A stretch of DNA of 14,788 nt from Chloroflexota bacterium (GCA_029555885.1 JAKPQT010000373.1:1-14788), one strand, 5' to 3'; positions 7,457 to 14,788 are shown, counted from the stretch's first letter. Made by a program: numbers and translations. The notes: generated by a model not told the origin, from the letters alone.

Positions 7457-7624
7457 GACAGGGGCGACCGCGACATTCCGTCGCGCTGAAGCGATGGCTC
7501 CAGGAGAATTGGTGCTAACCCCCATCTTCCCTATATGATAGACGGCCAAGCACGCGAAATGTGACGGGTACAATTACAGTTTTTATGGCAAGTTAGGTTT
7601 GGGGATTCAACCGGAGGCAACAGT
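7457..7624. promoter_or_regulatory. Divergent intergenic region between the giant propeller gene and the HIT gene
   Basis: These 168 bp must hold promoters for both diverging genes and are noticeably more AT-rich than their surroundings around 7530-7610. For the minus strand, TTGAAT (7610-7605) and CATAAA (7587-7582) are separated by 17 bp, but each matches only four of six consensus bases. For the plus strand, TACAAT at 7569-7574 is a possible -10 box without a convincing -35 box. The two candidates sit close enough to compete for polymerase. These assignments are weak; only the divergent layout is certain. The HIT gene's GGAGG ribosome binding site is at 7613-7617. Confidence 0.4.
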
Positions 7625-8059
7625 ATGTCGGAGTGTATCTTCTGCCGGATCGTGAACGGCGAGGCTGCGGCCAGCATCGTCGCGGAGACCGCGGGCGCGC
7701 TGGCGTTTATGGACATCAACCAGCCTGTGCCGGGGCATGTGCTGGTCATCCCGAAGGCGCACATCCAGGATATCTACGCGCTCGACGCGGCGACAGGCGC
7801 GGAAGTCTTTGCGCTGACCATCGAGGTAGCAAAGGCGGTCAAGGCCGCGCTTCAGGCGGATGGGTTGAACCTGCTCCAGGCCAACGAACGCGCTGGCCAG
7901 CAGGACGTCTTCCACTTCCACCTGCACGTCATGGCGCGCTATACGGGCGACCGAGATCGCGTGCACCTCGGCTGGCACCCGCACCTGCCCGCACGCGCGG
8001 AACTGGACGCGCTGGCAGAGCGCATCAAGCGGCAGATGACCAACGGTGGCGTGGACTGA
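7625..8059 (+). CDS. HIT-family (histidine triad) nucleotide hydrolase
   Basis: This 144-residue cytoplasmic protein has the histidine triad HFHLHV, with His97, His99 and His101. His99 is the expected nucleophile of HIT enzymes such as HinT, which hydrolyse purine nucleoside phosphoramidates and related nucleotide conjugates. It begins MSECIFCRIV; Cys4 and Cys7, perhaps with His46 of PKAHIQD, resemble the zinc site seen in many HIT proteins. The family signatures VIPKAH and NLLQANERAGQQDVFHFH are intact and the length is normal. The ATG is preceded by GGAGG with a seven-base spacer. It is the only plus-strand gene here. It diverges from the giant propeller gene and converges on the polyferredoxin gene with 24 bp between the stop codons. 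No obvious terminator lies in that gap. It is probably a housekeeping gene unrelated to its neighbours. The exact substrate cannot be told from sequence. Confidence 0.96.
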   Translation: MSECIFCRIVNGEAAASIVAETAGALAFMDINQPVPGHVLVIPKAHIQDIYALDAATGAEVFALTIEVAKAVKAALQADGLNLLQANERAGQQDVFHFHLHVMARYTGDRDRVHLGWHPHLPARAELDALAERIKRQMTNGGVD

Positions 8060-8083
8060 CCGTGCCACGCTGCGCGCTGTATC

Positions 8084-9598
8084 TCAACCCGGCACCGTCA
8101 GCCAATCCGTGGCCGAGGCCACGCGGATGGCCGATTCGCCGGCCAGCGGACAGCGGTTTTCGCAGATGCCGCAGCCCACGCACCGGTCATGCTGGACGTG
8201 CGGGCGGCGCACCGCGATGGGTGTGCCGTCCAGCCCGGCGACCGTGATATCTTCCAGCTTGATCGCCTTATCGGGCAGCGGGCACATCTCTTCACAGACG
8301 AGACAGGTGATGTTGTCGGCCCAGGGCAGGCAGCGGCTGCGGTCGATGTAGGCGTGGCCCATGACTGCTTGCCGCTTCTCAGCGAGCGCCAGCGGCGGGA
8401 TGGCGCCCGTCGGGCAGACCTGGCCGCACGCGTTGCAGGTGTAGTCACAGTAGCCGAGCCGCGGCACGAGGACCGGGGTCCAGGTCGCACCGGTTCCCCC
8501 TTCGGAGAGGCTGAGCTGCAGGCCAGAGGTCGGGCAGGCCTTGATGCACAGGCCGCAGCGGATGCACTGCGCGGCGAACTGCGGCGACTGCGCTCCAGGC
8601 GGCCGGATGAGCCGGGCCTGCGCGCGGCGCGCAGCCGGTTCGACGGCGAATACGCCGATGGCGGCGATGGCAGCCGCGGCTGCGCCCAGGAAGCGCCGCC
8701 GAGACAAATCGTAGGGCTGGCGCGGGGCCGGACGAAGGTGGCCGATGAAGGTCTGCCCGCCCCGCGCGCACGCTGGCAGGCAATCGAGGCACATCGTGCA
8801 TTCCGCGGGGTCGCTGGCATATCCGCGGGCAGGGTCAATCGTGCCGGTAGGACAGGCGCGCACACACCGTTGGCACGCCACACACTCACTGCTCACCGTC
8901 CGCCGAAGCCAGGCGAACCGGCTGACCAGGCCCAACATGCCGCCCAGCGGACACAAATAGCGGCACCAGAAGCGCGGCCGCACCGCATTAAGCGCCAGCA
9001 CACCGGCGAAGAGAAGCGCGGCGAGGACTGCGCCGGCATACACGGGCGGCTCCAGGGGCAGCCAGGCCCCGCGCGTGCTTTCCAGCGCATCGATGGGCGC
9101 CTGCAGGAAGGGCAGCCAGTACAGGGCGTGCTCAGCGGCCAGCAGCAGCGCGTTGAATGCGGGCCACAGGACGGTTGCAAACGTGCGATAGAGCAACGTG
9201 AGCGGGTCCAGCACGAGAAAAGTCAGGCTGCCGAACAGTGCGCTGACCAGGATGAACGCCAGGAGGAAGTACTTCACGCTGCGCCAGGCCGGGGCCAGTT
9301 CAGCGTCTTTCGGTCGCGCTTGCCGCGCGGGCGTCCAATCGAGCAGCGTTCCGAGCGGGCACAGCCAGCCACACCAGGCCCGGCCCAGGAGCAGCGTCCC
9401 CGCCAGCACGATGAGCGCACCGGCCAGCAGCGCCGGAATCAGCCGCCGCCCCGCCAGCATTCCGGCCAAGCCTGCCAGCGGATCGATCCGGAAAAACAGG
9501 TCCGCCGGGAGTACGCCGCGGCCAGCCGCAAGCATCAGCACGACAAACAGCAGCAGCGCTACCACCTGCACAGCCGGCCGGAGCTTGCGCCACCTCAC
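8084..9598 (-). CDS. Membrane polyferredoxin (NapH-like plus NapG/MauM-like) with an internal twin-arginine motif
   Basis: This 504-residue iron-sulfur protein probably moves electrons through or along the membrane. Hydrophobic segments lie near residues 10-27, 53-72, 109-130 and 188-206. The NapH-type motifs CGWLCPLG (Cys76, Cys80) and CRYLCPLG (Cys212, Cys216) follow the second and fourth. Two 4Fe-4S motifs occupy 239-249 and 267-277. SRRRFLGA (299-306) then precedes a fifth hydrophobic segment (303-320) and looks like a Tat signal. Four more Cys clusters follow at 345-355, 384-395, 432-439 and 473-483. Counting segments from a positive N-terminus puts the first ferredoxin domain inside and the last one outside. 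The start is GTG at 9598, overlapping the DUF362 stop as GTGA, with GAGGAG eight bases upstream, so the two genes are translationally coupled. Electron donor and acceptor are unknown. The family call is firm; the topology is inferred. Confidence 0.92.
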   Translation of the reverse strand: MRWRKLRPAVQVVALLLFVVLMLAAGRGVLPADLFFRIDPLAGLAGMLAGRRLIPALLAGALIVLAGTLLLGRAWCGWLCPLGTLLDWTPARQARPKDAELAPAWRSVKYFLLAFILVSALFGSLTFLVLDPLTLLYRTFATVLWPAFNALLLAAEHALYWLPFLQAPIDALESTRGAWLPLEPPVYAGAVLAALLFAGVLALNAVRPRFWCRYLCPLGGMLGLVSRFAWLRRTVSSECVACQRCVRACPTGTIDPARGYASDPAECTMCLDCLPACARGGQTFIGHLRPAPRQPYDLSRRRFLGAAAAAIAAIGVFAVEPAARRAQARLIRPPGAQSPQFAAQCIRCGLCIKACPTSGLQLSLSEGGTGATWTPVLVPRLGYCDYTCNACGQVCPTGAIPPLALAEKRQAVMGHAYIDRSRCLPWADNITCLVCEEMCPLPDKAIKLEDITVAGLDGTPIAVRRPHVQHDRCVGCGICENRCPLAGESAIRVASATDWLTVPG

Positions 9599-10596
9599 AC
9601 CGCAATCTCCTCAACCTTGATCGCCTGCAGGTCGTTTGTGCCCAACCCCATCTCCGCGGCGATGCGAATGTACCCGATATCACCGGGCGCCTTGCCGAAC
9701 AGCGTCGCTGCGTATGCATCTGCGGCCACGACATCGGCGCTGGCGATGACCGTATCGGCCTGCTTGACATCATTCAGATTGCCGCCGGTGGGCCCGTTCG
9801 CCATCAGCATCCGCACGGCATCCACAATCGTGAGCTGCGGCTTGACGCCGGTGTTCAGGTCCGCGATGCACTGGTGCAGACCGCGCGCATGGAATCCGTT
9901 CCGATTCTCGACCACGCCCATCAGGTTCTTCATGCCGAGCGTCAGCCCCGCGCTGCCGTGATTCTTGGCAATCGGCACGTTGATGACGACATCTGCATCG
10001 AGGATATCGCCGTACACCGGCCACTCTTTGAGCGCGACCCCATCCGGCAGCGTCAGCGTGCGGAACTTCATCCGGCTCATGACCTCCATCTGCCCGCCGG
10101 CCTGCGTGACGGCGGCCTCGATGCCGCTGGTTGCATAGGCGGCCTGGGCCGCCCCGGCAAATGGATAGTCGAGGACACGCACGCGCTTCGCGCCCGCCCC
10201 AAGGCACAGGCTGACCAGGGCCGCCAGCACCTGTGGATTGGTCGTGCTGGCATACTCGGGGCCGTGGTAGGCATTGCAGATATTGGGCTTGAGGATGACG
10301 TCGGCGCCGGACTTGACGAAGCGTTCGATGCCGCCGACAGCCGCGACGGCACGACGGGTCAGCTCAGCGGGGTCCGCGCCCGCGCCGCGCGCAACAGCCA
10401 GGTAGGCCGCTCCAGTCGCCGGAGCCGTAGTCGCCTCGACCGTGCGCGGGGCGACGGTTGCCGCCGAGCTGGCCGGCTGTGCCGTCGCGAGCGCCTGCGA
10501 AGCAGAACGACCACTGCACGCGCTTGCGGCCAGCCCGCTGGCCGAGAGAAACGCGATATGTCTGAGAAATGCACGGCGGTTCAGCACACGGGACAT
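9595..10596 (-). CDS. Tat-exported DUF362 protein, possible lipoprotein
   Basis: This 333-residue protein starts MSRVLNRRAFLRHIAFLSAS, a clear twin-arginine signal (NRRAFLR, Arg7-Arg8). ASAC ending at Cys27 may be a lipobox, though Ala at -3 is less typical than Leu. A low-complexity Ala/Thr/Ser spacer (30-62) tethers the domain. Residues about 65-333 match DUF362, with KPNICNAY (103-110), PIAKNHG (209-214), GMKNLMG (221-227), TIVDAVRM (256-263) and ASADVVAADAY (285-295). The biochemical role of DUF362 is unsettled; members are often found beside or fused to ferredoxin domains, as here. Tat export suggests folding, perhaps with a cofactor, before transport. AGGAG at 10608-10604 lies seven bases before the ATG. 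The TGA overlaps the GTG of the polyferredoxin gene, so the two form an operon. The gene upstream is 108 bp away on the same strand and may or may not be co-transcribed. Confidence 0.93.
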   Translation of the reverse strand: MSRVLNRRAFLRHIAFLSASGLAASACSGRSASQALATAQPASSAATVAPRTVEATTAPATGAAYLAVARGAGADPAELTRRAVAAVGGIERFVKSGADVILKPNICNAYHGPEYASTTNPQVLAALVSLCLGAGAKRVRVLDYPFAGAAQAAYATSGIEAAVTQAGGQMEVMSRMKFRTLTLPDGVALKEWPVYGDILDADVVINVPIAKNHGSAGLTLGMKNLMGVVENRNGFHARGLHQCIADLNTGVKPQLTIVDAVRMLMANGPTGGNLNDVKQADTVIASADVVAADAYAATLFGKAPGDIGYIRIAAEMGLGTNDLQAIKVEEIAV

Positions 10597-10704
10597 AGCT
10601 TGGCTCCTGGTTGCGATTGGCAGAATATGCCTGCCTGTATACCTTATACTACAGAAGGGCCAGTCGTTGTATGCGCGACATCAGGTGCAAGGATGAACAA
10701 GACG
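10597..10704 (-). promoter_or_regulatory. Intergenic leader of the DUF362-polyferredoxin operon
   Basis: This 108-bp gap separates the right-hand giant gene from the DUF362 gene. On the minus strand it contains an AT-rich stretch, GTATAAGGTATAC (10646-10634 region), which is a short dyad (GTATA / TATAC) and includes plausible -10 sequences. No matching -35 box at proper spacing is convincing. A GGCA / TGCC dyad lies at about 10619-10631. A 6-bp inverted repeat (CAGGTG / CACCTG, 10682-10711) overlaps the upstream stop codon but lacks a T-run. The gap probably carries its own promoter, with low certainty. Confidence 0.35.
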
Positions 10705-13700
10705 TCACCTGCAGGCATTCAGGAGGTCCACCTGCGGGAAGATGGTGCGCGGCTCGGCCCCGTGGACCCAGATGTTGGTGTACGTGAGGGTGTCGTCCAG
10801 GCTGACCCAGAGGAATATCTGGTTGAGGGGGTCGCGCGCGAGGCTGACATCGATGTCGTTGAAATCCCAGGCGAGGAAGCGCACCCCGTTCTCCGCCGTG
10901 ACTTCGCGTGGGGCGCCTGTGACTGTGCTGCCGGGCTGCTCCGGGTCGTTGTTCAGCGACCGGTGCAGACGCACGGTGGGCCGCCAGGTCAGCGCGGGCG
11001 AGAGCGCCTGCTTGCCGCCCGCGGCAAAGAGGTAGGCGGTGACATTCGCCAGCCGCGCTTCGCGCAACGGCGCGCCGGCGTGCGGCCAGACAATCTCGAT
11101 GCGCGCATCCACCGTGCTCGGCCGCCACTGGATGGCCGCGACCGGCACATCGGCCTGGGGGAAGACCGTACGCGCGTCCGCCGCATGAATCCAGATGTTA
11201 TGGTACGTCTGCACCCCGTCCACCGTGACGAAGAAGGCCAGTTTATTGAGGGGGTCACGCGCAGCGGAGACATCCACATCGTTGAAATCCCAGACCGGGA
11301 AGGTGCGGGCGTTGGTCGTCAACAGCCGCTTGGTTCCGGTGGTGAGCATACGCGCCGGCTCGGTGTTGCGCGCCGACCACAGCCGCACGGTGGGATTCCA
11401 GTCACAGGGCGGCGCGTCGTTGCTCCCCGGCATGATGAGATAAGCCGTGATGTTAGCAAGGTCCGCATCGCGCACATCTGCGCCGCCGTGGGGCCAGAGA
11501 ATCTCGATCTTGGCCTGGATGACAGCCGGAGTCGGCGGGACGGTGGCGGTCGGAGTCTGCGTGGCGGTCGGGGTATGCGTGGGGGTGGGCGTCCACGTGG
11601 AAGTGGGAGTCCGCGTGGGTGTGGTGCTGGGCGACGGGGTGCGTGTCGGCGCAGTGGTTGCGATGGGCTGGGGTGTCGGGCTCGATGTCAGAGCCAGCGT
11701 GGATATGGCTCGCAGCGTGGCGGTCGACGTGCGTGTTGTCGTTGGGCGCACCATGCTCGGCGTGGGACTCACTCCGGGCAGCAGGCCGGGATTGGCTTCT
11801 GCCACCGGCGTCAGGCGGTTTACGCAGGTGGTATCCGTGACCAGGGTCAGGCTGCCCGCGGCATAGTCGGCTACGGCAAGCTGCCCATCGAGCACCGCAA
11901 GGCCCTGGCCGCCCTCCACCGCGTCCTGGGCTGGCAGGGCCAGTTGAGCGACCGCGCCACCCTCCGGCTCCACCATATACAGCCGGTTATGCTGCGGGTC
12001 CACGGCGAACAGCCGTCCGGTCTGCGGATTGACGACCGCGGCATAGGCCGGGCCGGGCAGTGCAAAGCGCGTGACCTCCTGCAGGCTGGCCGCGCCGAGC
12101 ACGCTGACGCGGGCCGGTTCGCCGGTGACATACAGGCGGTTGCGCAGGGGGTCGAGCGCCAGGGCGCGCGCGCCGGACAGCGACGCAACTGCCTGCAACT
12201 GCCGGTTGCCGTCTGCATCCAATACGAACACCGCGCCGTTCAGGTGCAACACATAGACGCGCCCGCTATGGGCCAGGGTCGTGACCGGCTGCGTGCCGAC
12301 CGGCACGGTCCGCACGATCTCACCGCGCACCAGGTCCACGATGCTCACGGAGCCGCTGCCGAAGTTGGCGACGTAGGCCCGCTCGTCGTCGGCTGAAATG
12401 CCCCACGGCAGGCTGCCGGTGGGGAGAGTGGCGATGTGCGCGCCGGTTGCGGCCCGGTGCAGAGTGACAGCCCCGCGGTCACGGTTCGTCGTAACCACCA
12501 CATCGCCGTTGGTCGCCACACCGTTCGTGCGGCCCGCGCCCGTCGCAACGCGCCAGACCACCGCGCCATCCGCATCCACGCGCAGCAGCTCGCTCGAATC
12601 GAACAGGCCCACATAGTAGGCAGCAACATTCCCCTGCAGGGCTGCTGCAACCGACTTGACGCCCGGCCCCAGGCGCACCGTGCTGCGCAGCGCCGCCGCA
12701 CAATCCGCGCCCGGCACAGGACTCGGTGTGGCCGGTAATGTTGGGATCGGCGTGAGAGAAGGTGTGGCAGACGGAACGGCTGTCGGTGGCGGCGACGCTG
12801 TAAAGGTCGATGTGACAGTCGGGGTGGGTGAAGGCGTCGGACTGTTCGTCATCGTTGGCGTGGGTGATGACGTTGTTGTGGGCGTCGCGGTTGCTGTTGT
12901 TGTCGCCGTGAGCGTCAGGCTCGCGGTCGGGCTCGGCGCGCGGGTCAGGGTCATCGTCGGCGTGGGCGAAGGCGCCCACGCGCCATCCACATCGAAGTAG
13001 AACTCGTGCAGATACTCGTCGCCCAGCGTATCATTCGCAATGGTGGCGAACGCGCCGCCGTCCGCAGGATTGGCGATCCGGGCCATCTGCGTCCAGGTGT
13101 GGCGCTGCCAGGTGCCCGTGCCCGTCTTGCTGATCACGTGCGCGCGGCGGATCCCCGCAGCATCCGGCAGGCTGACCGTGAATTCGTCCGTACCGGTATC
13201 CAGGTAAGAGACCGTGATAGTGACGGGCGAGGTGCGATCGTAGAACTGCCACGCATCGGACAGGGCCAGATCCAGCGCCTCGCCGGGCGGCAGCCGACGC
13301 GCCTGGTGGTTGAACAGCCGGTTCATCAGGTCAGGGCCAGGGCTGGGAGTGGCCGCGGGCGTGATGGCAGGCGTCGGGAGCGGCGGGCCGGGACACGCGG
13401 GCGTGATATTGATCCCGCCGGAGCGCACAGCAATAGTGTTGGCCGCGCGCGCGGCGGCTTGCAGCTCCGGCTCACACGCCTGAGGGGCAACCTCCGGGTT
13501 CACGACCGACAGGTGTTTGCCCCAGTCTCCGATGACGCCGCTGGTGCCGAAGCCCGCGGCAAAGTCATAGGTGGGGAACTCACGGTCACGGAACACAACC
13601 CAGGCGCGGCGGTCCGAGGCCAGCCAGTAATCGACGACCTCCCATTGCAGCGCGCTGTAGCTGCCGTTCCACGGGCTGTGATGCATGACATAGCGGCCGC

Positions 13701-14788
13701 CGTTGGCCGCGGCGCTGAGCGTCGTCCAGTACATGCCTTTCAGGCTCGGCGCGTGCCAGTCGAATTCGAACAGCATAGGATAGCCCATGTCGCGCAGCGT
13801 GCGGCCCGTCGCGTACTTGGCCCACTTCGCCAGCGTATTGCCGGGCCGTTCGTCCGCATCCTGCCGGTCCGAGTTGATGTTGTTCATCGAGATGCCGATG
13901 GGCATGGCGGTCCAAAAGTTGTCATACAGCCAGCGGCGCAACTGCTTGCTGCCGACCCCTTTGCACGGCCCGGCGTCCGCCATCGTGACGACGACCTTGT
14001 CGGGGAAGGCGACATACGCGGCTTCGGATACCTCCCGCACGAAATCCATGTAGGCGTTACAGCTTACGGTCTTCTCGTGCTCGGCCAGCACCTGATCCGT
14101 GCGGTCGCCGCGACACGCCAGCCCATCACCGCCCGCGGGCGGCTGCGCGTCCCAGAACGGCTGGCAGGGCAGCACGGGATGGCTCTCGCCTTGCACTCCC
14201 ACGGCCACCCGCACAGCGGAGATCTGTGGCTTGCCGTTGTAGCGCACCCCCGCCTCGCGGACGAATTCGATCATCCGATCCTTGAACGCGCCGTCATAGC
14301 GCAACGACTGGTAGTAGTTGCCCGACTCCGGCATCTGGAACGTGAAGCGGTAGGCGTCGTTCTGCATCCAGGGGGGCAGGTGCAGGCGCATGTAGGGGTT
14401 GTCCGCTGTGCCCGGCGCACCGTGGCCGCTCGTCCGATACCAGCGGCTGCCCGTGTCGGAGAAAGAACTGGGAATCGTGAGGATGACGGGCTGGGCGACG
14501 GTCCGGCCGTCCGTCAGGGTGACGGTGCGCTGTGCGGCCGCGTCGATACATGCATCGTACGCGCCCCAGTTGATGGCATTCTGGTTCTCCCAGACGCCGG
14601 AAATGCCGACATCGCCGCCTGAGCCCAGGTACGTGAGACAGTCGATCCCGAGAATCTGGTTGCCCGGCGCGAGCGGGTCGGACGGCGCGCGGGTCGGCGG
14701 CACGGCGTTCTGCGCGACGCCCCAGGCGAGATAGGCCCCGGCAATGGTCTCGGGCCGCAGGCCCGCGGGCTGCACCACCGGCTCAGAC
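10705..14788 (-). CDS. Giant secreted protein: glycoside-hydrolase-like barrel, beta domain, YVTN propeller and tandem WPH modules (5' end beyond the window)
   Basis: The frame is open to the right edge with no stop, so the N-terminus, presumably with a signal peptide, is missing. A GTG at 14778 is used only as a numbering point. Residues 1-455 look like a TIM-barrel glycoside hydrolase: they are rich in Trp, Tyr and Asp, with VAVGVQGESHP (Glu198) and MLFEFDWHAP (Glu338) as candidate catalytic strand ends. The family is not identified. A short Pro/Thr linker leads to a beta-rich domain (485-605), a long linker (605-690), a YVTN-type propeller (695-985, e.g. VPVGTQPVTT and NRLYVTGEPARVSVLG) and another linker (985-1088). 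Two copies of a roughly 125-residue module end the protein at 1088-1215 and 1220-1357. There is no C-terminal anchor or sorting signal. It is probably an extracellular carbohydrate-active or surface-binding protein, and that role is inferred. Confidence 0.85.
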   Translation of the reverse strand, partial: SEPVVQPAGLRPETIAGAYLAWGVAQNAVPPTRAPSDPLAPGNQILGIDCLTYLGSGGDVGISGVWENQNAINWGAYDACIDAAAQRTVTLTDGRTVAQPVILTIPSSFSDTGSRWYRTSGHGAPGTADNPYMRLHLPPWMQNDAYRFTFQMPESGNYYQSLRYDGAFKDRMIEFVREAGVRYNGKPQISAVRVAVGVQGESHPVLPCQPFWDAQPPAGGDGLACRGDRTDQVLAEHEKTVSCNAYMDFVREVSEAAYVAFPDKVVVTMADAGPCKGVGSKQLRRWLYDNFWTAMPIGISMNNINSDRQDADERPGNTLAKWAKYATGRTLRDMGYPMLFEFDWHAPSLKGMYWTTLSAAANGGRYVMHHSPWNGSYSALQWEVVDYWLASDRRAWVVFRDREFPTYDFAAGFGTSGVIGDWGKHLSVVNPEVAPQACEPELQAAARAANTIAVRSGGINITPACPGPPLPTPAITPAATPSPGPDLMNRLFNHQARRLPPGEALDLALSDAWQFYDRTSPVTITVSYLDTGTDEFTVSLPDAAGIRRAHVISKTGTGTWQRHTWTQMARIANPADGGAFATIANDTLGDEYLHEFYFDVDGAWAPSPTPTMTLTRAPSPTASLTLTATTTATATPTTTSSPTPTMTNSPTPSPTPTVTSTFTASPPPTAVPSATPSLTPIPTLPATPSPVPGADCAAALRSTVRLGPGVKSVAAALQGNVAAYYVGLFDSSELLRVDADGAVVWRVATGAGRTNGVATNGDVVVTTNRDRGAVTLHRAATGAHIATLPTGSLPWGISADDERAYVANFGSGSVSIVDLVRGEIVRTVPVGTQPVTTLAHSGRVYVLHLNGAVFVLDADGNRQLQAVASLSGARALALDPLRNRLYVTGEPARVSVLGAASLQEVTRFALPGPAYAAVVNPQTGRLFAVDPQHNRLYMVEPEGGAVAQLALPAQDAVEGGQGLAVLDGQLAVADYAAGSLTLVTDTTCVNRLTPVAEANPGLLPGVSPTPSMVRPTTTRTSTATLRAISTLALTSSPTPQPIATTAPTRTPSPSTTPTRTPTSTWTPTPTHTPTATQTPTATVPPTPAVIQAKIEILWPHGGADVRDADLANITAYLIMPGSNDAPPCDWNPTVRLWSARNTEPARMLTTGTKRLLTTNARTFPVWDFNDVDVSAARDPLNKLAFFVTVDGVQTYHNIWIHAADARTVFPQADVPVAAIQWRPSTVDARIEIVWPHAGAPLREARLANVTAYLFAAGGKQALSPALTWRPTVRLHRSLNNDPEQPGSTVTGAPREVTAENGVRFLAWDFNDIDVSLARDPLNQIFLWVSLDDTLTYTNIWVHGAEPRTIFPQVDLLNACR
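10708..11515 (-). repeat. Tandem pair of a ~125-residue module (IEI-L/V-WPH) at the protein C-terminus
   Basis: Copy one (about 11515-11135) and copy two (about 11120-10708) encode homologous protein modules. Each begins A(K/R)IEI(L/V)WPH, then LAN(I/V)TAYL, a variable part with PTVRL, WDFND(V/I)DVS, ARDPLN and a closing segment with NIW(I/V)H and RT(I/V)FPQ. DNA identity is also evident, for example the shared GTTGAAATCCCA block near 11281 and 10857 on the plus strand. The strong conservation of WPH, DFND and ARDPLN suggests a folded binding domain. I do not recognise a named family. Confidence 0.8.
11543..11632 (-). repeat. Tandem 18-bp units encoding a hexapeptide Thr/Pro linker repeat
   Basis: Five consecutive 18-bp units can be aligned: 11543-11560, 11561-11578, 11579-11596, 11597-11614 and 11615-11632. 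The first two, beginning GTGGCGGTCGG, are nearly identical, and later units are more diverged. They encode PTxTxT hexapeptides of the linker between the YVTN propeller and the tandem WPH modules. The wider Pro/Thr region runs to about 11765. Confidence 0.7.
12724..12975 (-). repeat. Long Pro/Thr/Ser linker between the beta domain and the YVTN propeller
   Basis: About 85 residues (605-690 by the numbering used for this protein) consist almost only of Thr, Pro, Ser, Ala and Val in patterns such as PTPTMTNSPTPSPTPT. The underlying DNA is a drifting array of short GTnGGnGTn units without a clean period. It is a flexible spacer and a likely site of length variation and perhaps O-glycosylation. Confidence 0.7.

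Noticed and set aside
7444..7476. Upstream ATG adding 11 residues to the giant propeller protein
   Set aside because: It lacks a Shine-Dalgarno site, while AAGGAGG stands six bases before the ATG at 7443; the added residues would precede an otherwise normal signal peptide.
8060..8083. Bidirectional terminator between the convergent HIT and polyferredoxin genes
   Set aside because: The 24-bp gap contains no convincing stem or T-run.
10682..10711. Terminator hairpin at the end of the right-hand giant gene
   Set aside because: The inverted repeat is only 6 bp with an 18-base loop, overlaps the stop codon and has no T-run.
8189..14622. Plus-strand open frames of 590, 840 and 538 codons opposite the polyferredoxin, DUF362 and right-hand giant genes
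   Set aside because: The minus-strand frames contain ordered Fe-S, Tat and propeller motifs. The plus-strand translations show none and run across gene boundaries (9874-12396 spans two genes and their gap).

Overview
The window is GC-rich and looks like a Chloroflexota chromosome segment, probably Anaerolineae-like or a related lineage. This is judged from style, not from a marker gene. Two giant secreted proteins carry long Pro/Thr linkers of the PTPTPTAT type. They also carry repeated SPA(F/Y)xxDxT propeller blades and a 'LPLMLHNY' segment that I associate with secreted proteins of this phylum. No rRNA, tRNA, CRISPR array, transposase or integrase is visible. Gene density is ordinary and no gap exceeds about 170 bp.

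Left end (1-984, minus strand): a 280-residue exosortase/archaeosortase-family membrane protease with the Cys/Arg/His triad. It overlaps by 31 bp the start of a further membrane-anchored or secreted protein that runs off the left edge. The exosortase is preceded by a near-consensus promoter (TTGACA, 17 bp, TATACT) placed so that transcription should begin at the ATG, which implies a leaderless mRNA. Between it and the next gene lies a 74-bp imperfect palindrome (1026-1099).

Centre-left (1120-7443, minus): one 2107-residue exported protein. It is built from a long Asp-box (BNR) propeller region, two related jelly-roll-like domains separated by a Pro/Thr linker, a second Asp-box region, a YVTN/NHL-type propeller and a C-terminal TolB/PD40-type propeller. 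A strong Shine-Dalgarno site fixes its start. It is divergent from a small HIT-family nucleotide hydrolase gene (7625-8059, plus).

Centre-right (8084-10596, minus): a two-gene, translationally coupled redox unit. The first gene encodes a Tat-exported DUF362 protein. The second encodes a 504-residue membrane polyferredoxin combining NapH-like and NapG/MauM-like parts, with a twin-arginine motif just before its last membrane segment. The arrangement predicts Fe-S clusters on both faces of the membrane.

Right end (10705 to the window edge, minus): the C-terminal 1360 or so residues of a second giant protein. It has a glycoside-hydrolase-like TIM-barrel region, a beta domain, a YVTN-type propeller and a tandem pair of a roughly 125-residue module marked by IEI(L/V)WPH, all joined by Pro/Thr linkers. 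Its N-terminus lies outside the window.

Taken together, the window encodes cell-surface or secreted proteins (two giant mosaics), an envelope-processing protease and a membrane redox pair. No direct functional link between the groups can be proved from the sequence. Neither giant protein shows a PEP-CTERM-type tail that the exosortase could process. The most interesting features are the leaderless exosortase promoter, the Sec/Tat-type polyferredoxin with its DUF362 partner, and the uncharacterised tandem module at the end of the right-hand giant protein.
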